Notes: a model not told the origin generated them from the letters alone. 64,000 nt of DNA from Bradyrhizobium sp. CCGUVB4N (GCF_024199945.1 NZ_JANADP010000001.1:5518001-5582000); one strand, 5' to 3'; shown: positions 17,712 to 27,717, counted from the stretch's first letter. A program made the numbers and translations.

Positions 17712-17921
17712 CTAGACGCCGGATCGCCAGATCCGCCAATGCGAGGGTGATATCAGCACCGCCTCGCCGGCCCAGACATTGAACCAGACGCCGGCCCTGC
17801 GTCGACACGGAAAGGTCAGCGGAAGAATGCCGGTCTTGTGCGGCCGTCCGAGTTCCAGATCGCAATCGTCGGGCGCGATCTGAATCGGCAGCCATTCGTC
17901 GTGCTTCTCGATGTCGCTCAT
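17712..17921 (-). CDS. small hypothetical protein (WLPIQIAPDDCDLE type)
   Basis: The product has 69 residues, starting MSDIEKHDEWLPIQIAP and ending near SHWRIWRSGV. It is rich in Trp and aromatic residues, with no signal peptide or membrane helix. From memory, similar short proteins with a WLPIQIAPDD start and a C-terminal HWR-W motif occur repeatedly in Bradyrhizobium; I know of no function. It stands alone downstream of the tRNA on the opposite strand. Confidence 0.6.
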   Translation of the reverse strand: MSDIEKHDEWLPIQIAPDDCDLELGRPHKTGILPLTFPCRRRAGVWFNVWAGEAVLISPSHWRIWRSGV

Positions 17922-18028
17922 GCCGCGGGTCTAGGCGGCGGCGCGACTCATTGGCTTGATCCAGCGCAATCGCGTCGACCCATGAAAACACGGGCCAGTT
18001 GCGCGATTAGATTGGCGCCAGTGCCCGC

Positions 18029-18295
18029 TCAGTGCGCGGACACCCACGCCCTCGCGTCACGCTGCGCGGCCGAGATCTCGGACTCCGACATCTGGCCGGC
18101 CACTTCCTGGCGCAGCGCGACGGCGTCCTTGCGGCCCTTCAGCGCAGCGAGGTTGAACCATTTGTGCGCGGCGACGAGGTCGACCAGGCCCGAGCGGCCG
18201 CTCGCCCAATAGATCCCACGCTCGAACAGAACGTCCGACAGCGCGCTTGCATCGATCGGCGTTGCCGCATCGAGATCGAAAGTACCCTGAAACAT
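18029..18295 (-). CDS. small Sel1-repeat-like hypothetical protein
   Basis: The 88-residue product contains one helix-turn-helix pair, IYWASGRSGLVDLVAAHKWFNLAALKG, which has the spacing and AHKWFNLAA motif of a Sel1/TPR-like repeat. Such repeats usually bind other proteins. There is no signal peptide. It is a single gene between another small hypothetical gene and an IS66 remnant. The coding assignment is good; the function is unknown. Confidence 0.65.
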   Translation of the reverse strand: MFQGTFDLDAATPIDASALSDVLFERGIYWASGRSGLVDLVAAHKWFNLAALKGRKDAVALRQEVAGQMSESEISAAQRDARAWVSAH

Positions 18296-18686
18296 AACGC
18301 ATCCCCTTTTTTCTTATGCCGCCTCGTTCCCCCGAGCGCGGCTCCCGTCCAACTCTGATTTGCCTGACCCCTTCTGGGATCGTGCGCTGTTCAACTCTTC
18401 CCCAATGCCGTTTGCCGGCTTGTTGGAGGCGATGATGGCGGGCAAATTTGAATGGCAGTTTAAGTATCGCGATGAAGCAGACGTAAACGGAGGCGCCTGC
18501 CGCGCGCGCAGGGAATTCAAGAAGTCCCTGATTTGCAGGCACTTCTGCGATTCGTCAGATTTGGTTTACCGTGGGATTTTTGGACATCGATAACCATCGC
18601 GCGCAGTGGCGCGTGCCCTGTGGTTACAATTTGTGGGAGCGGCGGCGCTGGCGTGACCGCAGCCGCCTGTCGTTCCCCACGCAGGC
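18296..18686. other. 391-bp stretch without a recognisable gene
   Basis: Open frames on both strands here lack family resemblance and a ribosome site. The region borders the IS66 remnant and may include its degraded left part, but I cannot recognise a left end. Confidence 0.4.
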
Positions 18687-19236
18687 GGGGTGATCCAAGC
18701 GGACGCCTACAAGGACTATGGGGCGCTGCGCCCAGGTCGGGCAGCTCCATGACGTAAAGGCCGCCATCACCGGCATGACGGCTAACGGCGTGTGGCAGCT
18801 CGCCTGGAACACGCCGCCCCGATCCTCGCCGATCTCAAGAATGGCTCGAGATGCAGCAGCGGCCGCTTTCCTCGAAGACCGCGCTCTACAAGGCGATTGG
18901 ATATGCGGTGACGCAATGGGATTCGCTCATCCTCCACGTCGCCGGCGGGCACGTCAGCATCGACAACAATTTGGCCGAACGGTCCCTGCGCGGGATCGCG
19001 CTCACCAGAAAGAATTTCCTGCTCCTGGCTCCGAGGGCGATGGCGATCGGGCGGCCGTCCTGTACACAGTGCTGGAGACGACGAAGCTCAACGGGCTCGC
19101 CCCGGAGGTCTATCTGGTCGACGTCATCGACCGCATGGCCAAGGGACATCCGATCAATCGGCCGGCGGAGCTTCTCCCCTGGAACTGGACGCAGCAGGCT
19201 GTAAAATTGGCGGCATGATAAACGGGCCGCCTTAGC
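18687..19236 (+). pseudogene. IS66-family transposase (TnpC) remnant, frameshifted
   Basis: Pieces of an IS66 TnpC C-terminal half are spread over three frames: GVIQADAYKDYGALR from 18687, a LHDVKAAITG piece from about 18750, LSSKTALYKAIGYAVTQW and IDNNLAERSLRGIAL from 18860, and LYTVLETTKLNG to ELLPWNW ending at 19218. At least three frameshifts and a deletion separate them, so no active enzyme is made. AACGGGCCGCCTTAGC at 19221-19236 resembles an IS66 right terminal repeat, so the right end is probably there. The left end is not visible. Confidence 0.8.
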
Positions 19237-19273
19237 GCATCGCGTCCAATGGAAGGAGCGGTTCGATCTGCTC

Positions 19274-19510
19274 GTGAGGGATTTTGGAGCGCCGCGCGGT
19301 ACAGCGGTTTGCACGAGTTACGAATCCATTCGACCGTACATCGGCCAAATGCGTGAGGCCGGCTACACGTCCTCTTCCTTTGGCCCTGGAAGAGAGGGAT
19401 ATGAGTGCTCTTGCGCTGACTTGATTGAGGTCTTGAGCGAATGGGGTTGGTGCGGGGATGGTCCAGCCCCGACATGGATCGCCCCTGCAGACGCTGAAGG
19501 CGAAGCCTAA
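19274..19510 (+). CDS. doubtful hypothetical protein next to the IS66 remnant
   Basis: A frame of 78 residues from a GTG at 19274 reads RDFGAPRGTAV and later GYECSCADLIEVLSEWGW. The open frame continues upstream without a stop to the proposed IS66 end (QWKERFDLLV), so it may be the 3' part of a gene cut by the insertion. Third-position GC is lower than in neighbouring genes, a sign of foreign or decaying DNA. I do not recognise a family. Confidence 0.3.
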   Translation: MRDFGAPRGTAVCTSYESIRPYIGQMREAGYTSSSFGPGREGYECSCADLIEVLSEWGWCGDGPAPTWIAPADAEGEA

Positions 19511-19858
19511 TCTCCGCCACCAAATCAGGTCTGTCCCGCTGACCGTGGACCCTGGCTGACGCTTAGCGTCATTGTCAGATCAGCAATGTAGGAAAAGGGA
19601 ATGCCGGCAATACCCCGGCCTCAGGGAACGAGGGCGTCGGCGAACACGTCAGGACCAAATTCCAAATAAGCCCGAGGGCCGTCTGTGGAATTGCGGAGCC
19701 CTTGTTCAGGGAGCCGCACTGAACGAAGAAAACTTGTTTCTTCTGCCGGACCGGGCTTTGACGAGCGAGCCCGTGAAAGCTGACGATCCGACCGTTGACC
19801 TGATGTCTCGCCGACACCCTCTATCGTCGACCAGAACCTCTAGGAGGCGCTGATGACG
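19511..19858. other. 348-bp stretch without a recognisable gene
   Basis: Short frames on both strands have no family resemblance. It looks like decayed DNA between the IS66 area and the lysine-rich peptide gene. Confidence 0.4.
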
Positions 19859-19879
19859 TGCCGGCTGCGAGAGCCGGCA
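19859..19879 (-). terminator. hairpin downstream of the lysine-rich peptide gene
   Basis: An 8-bp stem (19859-19866 with 19872-19879) and a 5-nt loop follow the stop codon of the peptide gene on the minus strand by 15 bp. No T-tract follows, so termination is uncertain. Confidence 0.35.
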
Positions 19880-19894
19880 ACTTCAGAAGCGAAG

Positions 19895-19987
19895 TTACTT
19901 CTTCTTCTTCGCGACCTTGCGGGTCTTCTTCGCAGTCTTCTTCACTGCGCTCTTCGCCTTCTTCGCCTTCTTCGCTTTCTTGGCCAT
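19895..19987 (-). CDS. 30-residue lysine-rich basic peptide
   Basis: The product is MAKKAKKAKKAKSAV followed by more Lys/Ala and a KKKK end; over half the residues are Lys. GGAGGG sits 5 bp upstream of the ATG at 19987, an excellent ribosome site that argues for real translation. The composition is like the C-terminal tails of histone H1-like bacterial proteins, so binding to DNA, RNA or acidic polymers is a reasonable inference, not shown. An upstream in-frame extension to 20092 looks unlike coding sequence. It falls below most gene-finder length limits. Confidence 0.68.
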   Translation of the reverse strand: MAKKAKKAKKAKSAVKKTAKKTRKVAKKKK

Positions 19988-20028
19988 GTTGCCCTCCGAT
20001 GTGTGAGATGGCTTTAATCGCTGCGCGC

Positions 20029-20060
20029 ATTCGGGGATCGAATGTGCACTCACCCCGAAT
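20029..20060. promoter_or_regulatory. inverted repeat in the leader of the lysine-rich peptide gene
   Basis: ATTCGGGG (20029-20036) and CCCCGAAT (20053-20060) form perfect 8-bp arms around 16 bp, 42 bp upstream of the start codon. It could be an operator or a leader hairpin. Confidence 0.4.
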
Positions 20061-20555
20061 ACACCAACACGACGAAAAAAACATCTTCTCACTTAAGGAA
20101 GTGTTGACGACGCAGCGCGCGTGCGCCAGCCGCGCTTGATTTGCCGACGCGCAGAGACACGCGTCTGCAGTTGCAAATGCTTCTCGCAACATCGACGTCG
20201 GCAACAGCCGCGATTGCAAGAATATCCTATGCAGCAAGTATTATTCTGCGCGCGCACATCACGCGTGATCAACGTGATGACGTACGCTGCAATGCGCGCG
20301 AGCGCCTCGCGGAGGCGAGTCGCGGACTCTGAGTCGCGAATTTTGGCAACGAAATTATTTTCATGCTTAACGGCGGAAGCGCTCATCGGAGCGCGTGTAA
20401 GTCGCCGCTTTGTGCGAATCGCGCCCCCGCGATTCGCAACTGCATCGTGACCTCAACGGGGTGAAGTTTGCCATCTGCGATGCGTGCGCGCGTCTCGTCT
20501 CGACGTCGCGCGAGGTGACGGCGAGCGTCTCGCCGTCTCGTCCGAACGCGTGACG
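20061..20555. other. 495-bp non-coding region upstream of the lysine-rich peptide gene
   Basis: No gene is supported. The sequence is unusually dense in GCGC and CGCG words, with many short palindromes, and includes an AT-rich spot near 20345-20365. It probably holds the peptide gene promoter. Nothing else can be called. Confidence 0.4.
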
Positions 20556-22034
20556 TCAGACGCCGAGCTTGGACTTGAGCAGCTCGTTGACCGCCTGCGG
20601 GTTCGCCTTGCCGCCGGATGACTTCATCACCTGGCCGACGAACCAGCCGAGCGACTGCGGCTTGTCCTTCACCTGCGCGGCCTTGTCGGGATTGGCCGCG
20701 ATGATGTCGTCGACAACCTTTTCGATCGCCGAAAGATCCGTGACCTGCTTCATGCCGCGGCTTTCGACCAGCGCACGGGGATCGCCGCCCTCCTGCCAGA
20801 CGATCTCGAACAGATCCTTGGCGATCTTGCCGCTGATCGTGCCCTCCCCGATCAGGTCGACGATTGCAGCGAGCTGCTCGGAGGTAACAGGAGAGCCCGT
20901 AATATCCCGGCCTTCCTTGTTGAGACGACCGAACAGCTCGTTGATCACCCAGTTCGCCGCCATCTTGCCGTCGCGGGCGCGGTTGGCGAGCCTGTCGAGC
21001 ACCGTTTCGTAGAACACCGCGCTCTCGCGCTCGGCGACCAGCACGCTCGCGTCATAGGCCGACAGGCCGAAGTCGGCGACGAAGCGCGTCTTCTTCTGAT
21101 CCGGCAGCTCCGGCAGCTTCGCCTTCAGCTCGTCGACGAAGTCTTGCGAGAACTCCAGCGGCAGCAAATCCGGATCGGGGAAGTAGCGGTAGTCGTGCGC
21201 CTCTTCCTTCGAGCGCATCGAGCGCGTCTCGCCCTTGTTGGGGTCGTAGAGCCGCGTCTCCTGGTCGATCTGGCCGCCATCCTCGAGGATCTCGATCTGG
21301 CGGCGCGCTTCGTACTCGATCGCCTGGCCGATGAAGGTGATCGAGTTCATGTTCTTGATCTCGCAGCGGGTGCCGAGCGGCGCGCCCGGCTTGCGCACGG
21401 AGACGTTGACGTCGGCGCGCAAGGACCCCTTCTCCATGTCGCCGTCGCAGGTGCCGAGATAGCGCAGGATCGAGCGCAGCTTGGTCACGTAGGCCTTGGC
21501 CTGCTCGGCGTCGCGGATGTCCGGTTTTGATACGATCTCCATCAGCGCCACACCGGAGCGGTTGAGGTCGACATTCGACATCGTCGGCGACCGGTCGTGC
21601 AGCAGCTTGCCGGCATCCTGCTCCAGATGCAGCCGCTCGATGCCGATGGAGACACTGCGCCCACCGTCGAGCTCCACGACCACTTCACCCTCGCCCACCA
21701 CGGGCGATTTGTACTGGCTGATCTGGTAGCCCTGCGGCAGGTCTGGATAGAAATAGTTTTTCCGGTCGAACACCGAACGCAGGTTGATCCTTGCGTTGAG
21801 GCCAAGCCCGGTCCGGACAGCCTGCCTGACGCATTCCTCGTTGATCACGGGCAGCATGCCCGGCATCGCGGCATCGACCAGCGACACGTGGCTGTTCGGC
21901 TCTCCGCCGAACGCCGTCGATGCGCCCGAGAACAGCTTCGAGTTCGACGTCACCTGGGCATGGATCTCCATGCCGATGACCATCTCCCAGTCGCCGGTCG
22001 AGCCCTTCAGAAGCTTGTGCGTGGCCGTGCTCAT
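20556..22034 (-). CDS. gatB: Asp-tRNA(Asn)/Glu-tRNA(Gln) amidotransferase subunit B
   Basis: GatB binds the misacylated tRNA and, within GatCAB, activates it for amidation. The start WEMVIGMEIHAQV with SNSKLFSGAST, the DLPQGYQISQ loop and the C-terminal YqeY-like domain ending in GKANPQAVNELLKSKL are diagnostic. The ATG at 22034 has GGAG upstream and overlaps the preceding small gene as ATGA, giving 492 residues; a longer in-frame leader is only shadow sequence. It is the last gene of the coupled gatC-(70 aa)-gatA-(98 aa)-gatB set. Confidence 0.97.
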   Translation of the reverse strand: MSTATHKLLKGSTGDWEMVIGMEIHAQVTSNSKLFSGASTAFGGEPNSHVSLVDAAMPGMLPVINEECVRQAVRTGLGLNARINLRSVFDRKNYFYPDLPQGYQISQYKSPVVGEGEVVVELDGGRSVSIGIERLHLEQDAGKLLHDRSPTMSNVDLNRSGVALMEIVSKPDIRDAEQAKAYVTKLRSILRYLGTCDGDMEKGSLRADVNVSVRKPGAPLGTRCEIKNMNSITFIGQAIEYEARRQIEILEDGGQIDQETRLYDPNKGETRSMRSKEEAHDYRYFPDPDLLPLEFSQDFVDELKAKLPELPDQKKTRFVADFGLSAYDASVLVAERESAVFYETVLDRLANRARDGKMAANWVINELFGRLNKEGRDITGSPVTSEQLAAIVDLIGEGTISGKIAKDLFEIVWQEGGDPRALVESRGMKQVTDLSAIEKVVDDIIAANPDKAAQVKDKPQSLGWFVGQVMKSSGGKANPQAVNELLKSKLGV

Positions 22035-22323
22035 GTCTTGCTCCCGAGCAGCGTGGCAGCGATCCGCTCCCACTCCGCTTCCAATGAATCCTTTGCCGCA
22101 GGCTGGCCGGCCTGGCGGTACCAATAGCCGGCATTGCCGAGATCGCCTTCGACGCGGTGCAAGTATGCGTGCACCCAGGCGGCGTCGCGGCCATTGTCGT
22201 CCTGGACGATCTTGTGCGCCTCGTCCCAATCGCCCTTCGCCGCCCACCAGAGACCGACGAGCGGCGCGCTCAGGCCAGGCGCGGGCGCCGCGCCGTCGAG
22301 GCTCGCGATGAAATCAGCGACAT

Positions 22324-22327
<4 letters not shown>
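22031..22327 (-). CDS. 98-residue hypothetical protein embedded between gatA and gatB
   Basis: The frame starts with a GTG at 22327 that overlaps the gatA TGA (GTGA on the minus strand), and it stops in an ATGA overlap with gatB. The product begins MNVADFIASLDGA and contains LVGLWWAAKGDWDEAHKIVQ and DAAWVHAYLHRVEGDLGNAGYWYRQ cores, a helical, Trp/His-rich, TPR-like layout. It has no signal peptide or membrane helix. Locking overlaps on both sides imply obligatory co-translation with the amidotransferase. I recall homologues in Bradyrhizobiaceae only as hypothetical proteins. Confidence 0.85.
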
Positions 22328-23795
<1,468 letters not shown>

Positions 23796-23799
<4 letters not shown>

Positions 23800-24008
23800 T
23801 TATTGATCGGGCTGCAGAAGAACGGAGACAGGGTCTTGTCGTTGGCCGGGTCGTCTTTCTTGGCAGCGGCATTCGCGGCGGCCTGAAGCTCGTCGAGCAC
23901 GGCATTGACGGCGACATTGGGGTCGGCGGCCTTGCCCTGCCGCTCCATCTTGTCGAGGTAGTTCATGTAGGCCTGATAGGCCTTCTCATCGTCGCAAAGC
24001 ATGCACAT
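23796..24008 (-). CDS. 70-residue hypothetical protein with a CMLC motif, upstream of gatA
   Basis: The product starts MCMLCDDEKAYQAYMNYLDKM, continues as an Ala-rich helix and ends FFCSPINK. Two cysteines in CMLC and a third near the C-terminus could bind a metal, though this is only inference. It ends in an ATGA overlap with gatA and follows gatC by about 80 bp. No membrane segment or signal is visible. I recognise no family; its fixed place in the operon argues that it is real. Confidence 0.78.
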
Positions 24009-24091
24009 CGGACAGCGTCCTGAGACTCTTTAGTTTGACGCGTTTTCTTTACGCGAACCGGTATCCACTTCGCTCGAAAACGCTCTGAAAA

Positions 24092-24379
24092 CTATTCAAC
24101 AACCTTGGGCACCAGGAAGAAGTGACCTTCGGTCGCAGGCGCGTTGGCAACGATATCGTCGGCGATCTCGCCGTCATTGACCACGTCTTGCCGCTTCTTC
24201 ATCTGCATCGGGGTCACCGAGGTCATGGGCTCCACGCCCTCGACATTGACCTCCGAGAGCTGCTCGACAAACGCGAGCATGGCGTTGAGCTCGCCCTGCA
24301 GATGCGGAACTTCGTCCTCGGACACCGCAATGCGCGCCAGATGCGCGATGCGGCGGACGGTAGCGGCGTCGACGGACAT
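24092..24379 (-). CDS. gatC: Asp-tRNA(Asn)/Glu-tRNA(Gln) amidotransferase subunit C
   Basis: GatC is the small subunit that straps GatA and GatB together. From the ATG at 24379 the 95 residues begin MSVDAATVRRIAHLARIAVSE and end GHFFLVPKVVE, both characteristic. GAGAGG lies upstream. A start 21 codons earlier adds a Cys/Arg-rich leader and is rejected. It is first in the gat operon, with a possible promoter 34-63 bp upstream. Confidence 0.96.
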   Translation of the reverse strand: MSVDAATVRRIAHLARIAVSEDEVPHLQGELNAMLAFVEQLSEVNVEGVEPMTSVTPMQMKKRQDVVNDGEIADDIVANAPATEGHFFLVPKVVE

Positions 24380-24412
24380 TATATAAGGCCTCTCACGGCA
24401 AAACCTAAGTGC

Positions 24413-24442
24413 CGTATAGCAGAGGCCGGTTTTGCACCGCAA
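24413..24442 (-). promoter_or_regulatory. candidate gat operon promoter
   Basis: On the minus strand TTGCGG (24442-24437), 18 bp, then TATACG (24418-24413). The -10 is fair and the -35 moderate. It is well placed for a short gatC leader. Confidence 0.3.
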
Positions 24443-24456
24443 CCGGCGTGGGCGGC

Positions 24457-25533
24457 CTAGCCGGCCAGCGCCTTCATACGGGCCAGCGCCGATTTGGCGA
24501 GATCCCGGGTCAATTCGGCGGCGGGGACTTCGCGGCCGAGAGCAACGGCCTGTCCGGCCCAGAGATTGGTGAAATCCACCCTGCCCTGCTTTTCGGCAGC
24601 CGTCTTCAGCGGCCCCAGCGCGGTCGCCGCATGGGGAAATGGCGGCGCATCCGGCGAGATCGGGCCCGCCTCGCGCATCAGGCGGTTCTGGACGCCACGC
24701 GCCGGGCGGCCCGTCATAACATTGGTGATGACGGTGGAATCGTCCCGCGCCTCGGCAAGCGCCTTGCGGCCGCCCGCGCTGACCTTGGACTCCGGACAGC
24801 GCAAATAGGCGCTGCCGATCTGCACGCCGGAGGCGCCGAGCGCGAAGGCTGCCGCAATGCCGCGCCCGTCGGCGATGCCGCCGGCCGCGATCACCGGTAC
24901 CTTCACGGCATCGGCGACCTGCGGCACCAGCGCAAACGTGCCGGGCTGCTCGGCAATCTTGTCGGTCAGGAACATGCCGCGATGGCCGCCGGCCTCGGCG
25001 CCTTGCGCGATGACGGCATCGGCGCCGCGCTGTTCGAGCCAGACCGCTTCCTTCACCGTGGTGGCCGACGAAATGACGAGACAGCCCGCCGCCTTGACGC
25101 GCTTGAGCAGCGCCGCCTCCGGCAGACCGAAATGGAAGCTGACCACCTCCGGCTTCAGCTCCTCGACGACTTCGCAGAAAGAGGCATCGAACGGTGCGCG
25201 GTTCGCCGCACTGATCGGTGCCGACGGATCGAGGCCGTGCTCGGTGTAATAGCCCGTGAGCCGCTGCTTCCAGCGCGCTTCGGCTTCCGCCGTGAGCTCG
25301 ATCGGCGTGTGGCAGAAAAAGTTCATGTTGACCGGCGCCTTCACACGCTGGCGAATGATGTTGACCTGCTCGCGCGCCTTCTCCGGCGACAGCATCGCAC
25401 TCGGCAACGAGCCAAGTCCGCCGCCTTCCGCCACGGCGATCACCAGCTCCGCATCCATCACGCCGGCCATCGGCGCCAGCACGATCGGGAATTCGGTCTT
25501 GAAGAGATCGATCAGTCGACGGTCAGGCCACAT
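24457..25533 (-). CDS. nitronate monooxygenase-family FMN enzyme
   Basis: A TIM-barrel flavoprotein of 358 residues of the NMO/2-nitropropane dioxygenase family, which oxidises alkyl nitronates such as propionate 3-nitronate. The start FPIVLAPMAGVMDAELVIAV, the catalytic-His motif AQGAEAGGHRG and the phosphate-binding VPVIAAGGIADGRGIAAA are all present. It lies 17 bp after a second, more divergent family member on the same strand, so the two probably share a transcript. Confidence 0.88.
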   Translation of the reverse strand: MWPDRRLIDLFKTEFPIVLAPMAGVMDAELVIAVAEGGGLGSLPSAMLSPEKAREQVNIIRQRVKAPVNMNFFCHTPIELTAEAEARWKQRLTGYYTEHGLDPSAPISAANRAPFDASFCEVVEELKPEVVSFHFGLPEAALLKRVKAAGCLVISSATTVKEAVWLEQRGADAVIAQGAEAGGHRGMFLTDKIAEQPGTFALVPQVADAVKVPVIAAGGIADGRGIAAAFALGASGVQIGSAYLRCPESKVSAGGRKALAEARDDSTVITNVMTGRPARGVQNRLMREAGPISPDAPPFPHAATALGPLKTAAEKQGRVDFTNLWAGQAVALGREVPAAELTRDLAKSALARMKALAG

Positions 25534-25550
25534 GGTGTGTCTCTCCTGGT

Positions 25551-26528
25551 TCAGGCGAGCGATGCGAGCGAGTTGCGCCGGCCGGCAAGCAACTGCTCGG
25601 CTTCGGTCGCAATCCGTTCGACGATCTCGGCCGCCGGTGGAATATCATGGATCAGGCCGACCGCTTCTCCCGCAAAGACGGCCGCGATTTCGAAATCGCC
25701 CGCCATTTTTGCCGCGGCATAGTCCTTGGCAATCTCGTCAGCGCGCTGCAGCAGCTCGACCTCGCGGCCGGTCCAGCTCTTGATATGGGTGTTGATCAGC
25801 GTGCGTGCGGTGAACGGCGCCGGCCAGAACAGTTTTCGCGACCAGTCGGGAACGACGCCGCGCACCGTGTTGTTTGCATCGGCCGTGCGGATGCGCTCCT
25901 TCGCTTCCGCAGCGCCATTGGCCTCGACGCTTGCGTAGAAGCGCGTGCCGATCAGCACGCCGGATGCACCTAACATCATCATTGCGGCCAGGCCCCGGCC
26001 ATCGGCAATGCCGCCGGCCGCGACGACCGGCACGCGCCCGGCGGCGAGATCGACGATCGCGGGCACGATATCGACGGTGGTGCGCGATGCGCCGTGGCCG
26101 CCGGCTTCCGTCCCCTGCGCGATCAAGATCTCCGCGCCGGCATCGAGCGCCTGTTTCGCCATGTCCTCGCTCTGCACCTGGCAGATCAATCGCGCGCCGC
26201 TCGCCTTGATGCGCGGCGCGAACGGCGCGGGATCGCCGAAGGACAGCATGACCGCCTGTGGGCGGGCATCAAGCGCGATGTCGAGAAGCTCGGGCTGCTT
26301 TGCCAGGCTCCAGGTGATGAAGCCGATCCCGAACGGCGCAAAGCCCTTCAGCTCGGCGGCCTCGGCCTGAAGCCGGGCGCGGTCACCGTAGCCGCCACCG
26401 AGAATCCCAAACCCACCGGCCTCGCTGACGGCGCGCGTCAGCCGGCTGCCCGCGATCGTGTCCATGGGCGCCGACAGGATCGGATGCCTGGTCCCGAGAA
26501 GCTCCGTCAGCGGCGTGGTGATCGGCAT
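25551..26528 (-). CDS. second nitronate monooxygenase-family enzyme
   Basis: The 325-residue protein shares the family features: HPILSAPMDTIAG near the N-terminus, AQGTEAGGHGA with the catalytic His, and VPVVAAGGIADGRGLAAM for FMN phosphate. It is clearly divergent from its neighbour, so substrates probably differ. I chose the ATG at 26528, with GGA 8 bp upstream; an upstream start adds 12 unlikely residues. It faces a divergent LysR gene about 100 bp away, which probably controls this pair. Confidence 0.87.
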   Translation of the reverse strand: MPITTPLTELLGTRHPILSAPMDTIAGSRLTRAVSEAGGFGILGGGYGDRARLQAEAAELKGFAPFGIGFITWSLAKQPELLDIALDARPQAVMLSFGDPAPFAPRIKASGARLICQVQSEDMAKQALDAGAEILIAQGTEAGGHGASRTTVDIVPAIVDLAAGRVPVVAAGGIADGRGLAAMMMLGASGVLIGTRFYASVEANGAAEAKERIRTADANNTVRGVVPDWSRKLFWPAPFTARTLINTHIKSWTGREVELLQRADEIAKDYAAAKMAGDFEIAAVFAGEAVGLIHDIPPAAEIVERIATEAEQLLAGRRNSLASLA

Positions 26529-26570
26529 GGGGTCTTCCACTCTGGACAGGAACATTAGGCGCAACTAGCA

Positions 26571-26585
26571 TTCTCGAAAAATGAA
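26571..26585. promoter_or_regulatory. candidate LysR-type operator (TTC-N9-GAA)
   Basis: TTC (26571-26573) and GAA (26583-26585) form a T-N11-A dyad in the gap between the divergent LysR gene and the nitronate monooxygenase pair, as expected for a LysR-family site. A wider dyad CGCAAC/GTTGCG (26560-26565 and 26588-26593) brackets it. Confidence 0.4.
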
Positions 26586-26624
26586 TTGTTGCGAACGCTG
26601 CCATCACAAAAGCGAAACGACGCC

Positions 26625-27515
26625 ATGGAACTGAGCGACATCCAGACCTTTGCCGCGGTGGCCCGGACCGGCGGCATCACCCGCGCCGCCGAAGAGCTCA
26701 ACACGGTGCAATCCAATGTCACCCAGCGCATCAAGGCCCTGGAGGCCGAGATCGGCACACCGCTGTTCGAGCGTCACAGCCGCGGCATGGCGCTGACCGG
26801 CGCCGGCAAGCGCCTTTTGCCTTACGCCCAGCGGATGGCCGCGCTATCGCACGAGGCCGTGCTCGCGGCGCGAGACGATGGCGAACCCAAAGGGCCGCTG
26901 TCGATCGGCTCGATGGAGACGACAGCAGCCGTGCGGCTGCCGCCGCTGCTCGCCGATTTTCATCGCCGCTTTCCCAACGTGCGCCTCTCCTTGCGCACCG
27001 CAACGACGGCCGATCTCGTCACCGGCGTGCTCGAAGGCACGCTCGATGGCGCCTTTGTCGCAGGTCCCATCGCGCATGCCGATCTCAGCGCGACCAGCGC
27101 ATTCCGCGAAGAGCTGGTGCTGGTCAGCGCACGGCGCTGGGCCTCACTCGCCGAGCTGCGCGCCGGCACGCCGGACTCCGGCCCGACGGCACTGGCGTTC
27201 CGCGCGGGCTGCACTTACCGCCAGCGCCTCGAGCAGATCTTTGTCGAGTTCGGTTGGCCCTCGGCCGCGCGCTTCGAGCTCGGCACCCTCGACGGCATGA
27301 TCGGCTGCGTCGCCGCCGACATGGGCGTGACGCTGTTGCCGCGCGCGGTGGTCGAGCGCAGCGCGATGAACGGCAGCGTGACGATGCACACGCTCAATCC
27401 GCTGCATGCACGCGTCGAGACGCTGTTCATCCAGCGGCGCGCCGGCCATCAAACCAGCGCGCTGAGTGGCTTCTTGTCGTGCCTGACCAAGGACGACGAA
27501 ATCATAGCGGCCTGA
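26625..27515 (+). CDS. LysR-family transcriptional regulator
   Basis: The 296-residue protein has the usual N-terminal winged helix-turn-helix (MELSDIQTFAAVARTGGITR through VTQRIKALEAEIGTPLFERH) and a periplasmic-binding-like effector domain. I start at the ATG at 26625; a TTG 13 codons upstream is unlikely. It is divergent from the two nitronate monooxygenase genes and a candidate T-N11-A site lies between them, so it probably regulates them. The 3' end overlaps the next minus-strand gene by 14 bp. Confidence 0.93.
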   Translation: MELSDIQTFAAVARTGGITRAAEELNTVQSNVTQRIKALEAEIGTPLFERHSRGMALTGAGKRLLPYAQRMAALSHEAVLAARDDGEPKGPLSIGSMETTAAVRLPPLLADFHRRFPNVRLSLRTATTADLVTGVLEGTLDGAFVAGPIAHADLSATSAFREELVLVSARRWASLAELRAGTPDSGPTALAFRAGCTYRQRLEQIFVEFGWPSAARFELGTLDGMIGCVAADMGVTLLPRAVVERSAMNGSVTMHTLNPLHARVETLFIQRRAGHQTSALSGFLSCLTKDDEIIAA

Positions 27516-27717
27516 TCCACCATCGCCGCAGCGCAACCAAGGCCCAGATCGCCTCGACCAGACCGAACGGCCAGGCGCCCTGCAGGAAGCCGTAGGTCGA
27601 GCCGAGCGCGCAGGAGGCCGCGAACAGCAGCACGAACCAGTGACTGCGGTCTTCGAGAGCATAGCAGACCAGCATCGCGCTGACGGCAAACAAGCCGAAT
27701 AACGTCAGTGCATCCAT
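27502..27717 (-). CDS. small hydrophobic membrane protein
   Basis: The 71-residue product starts MDALTLFGLFAVSAMLVCYAL and has two to three hydrophobic segments (about 3-20, 26-44 and 48-64). The GFLQGAWPFGLVEAIWALVALRRWW stretch looks conserved in type. It converges on and overlaps the LysR gene end. The function is unknown. The ATG sits about 35 bp from the divergent ruvX start. Confidence 0.68.
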   Translation of the reverse strand: MDALTLFGLFAVSAMLVCYALEDRSHWFVLLFAASCALGSTYGFLQGAWPFGLVEAIWALVALRRWWIRPL

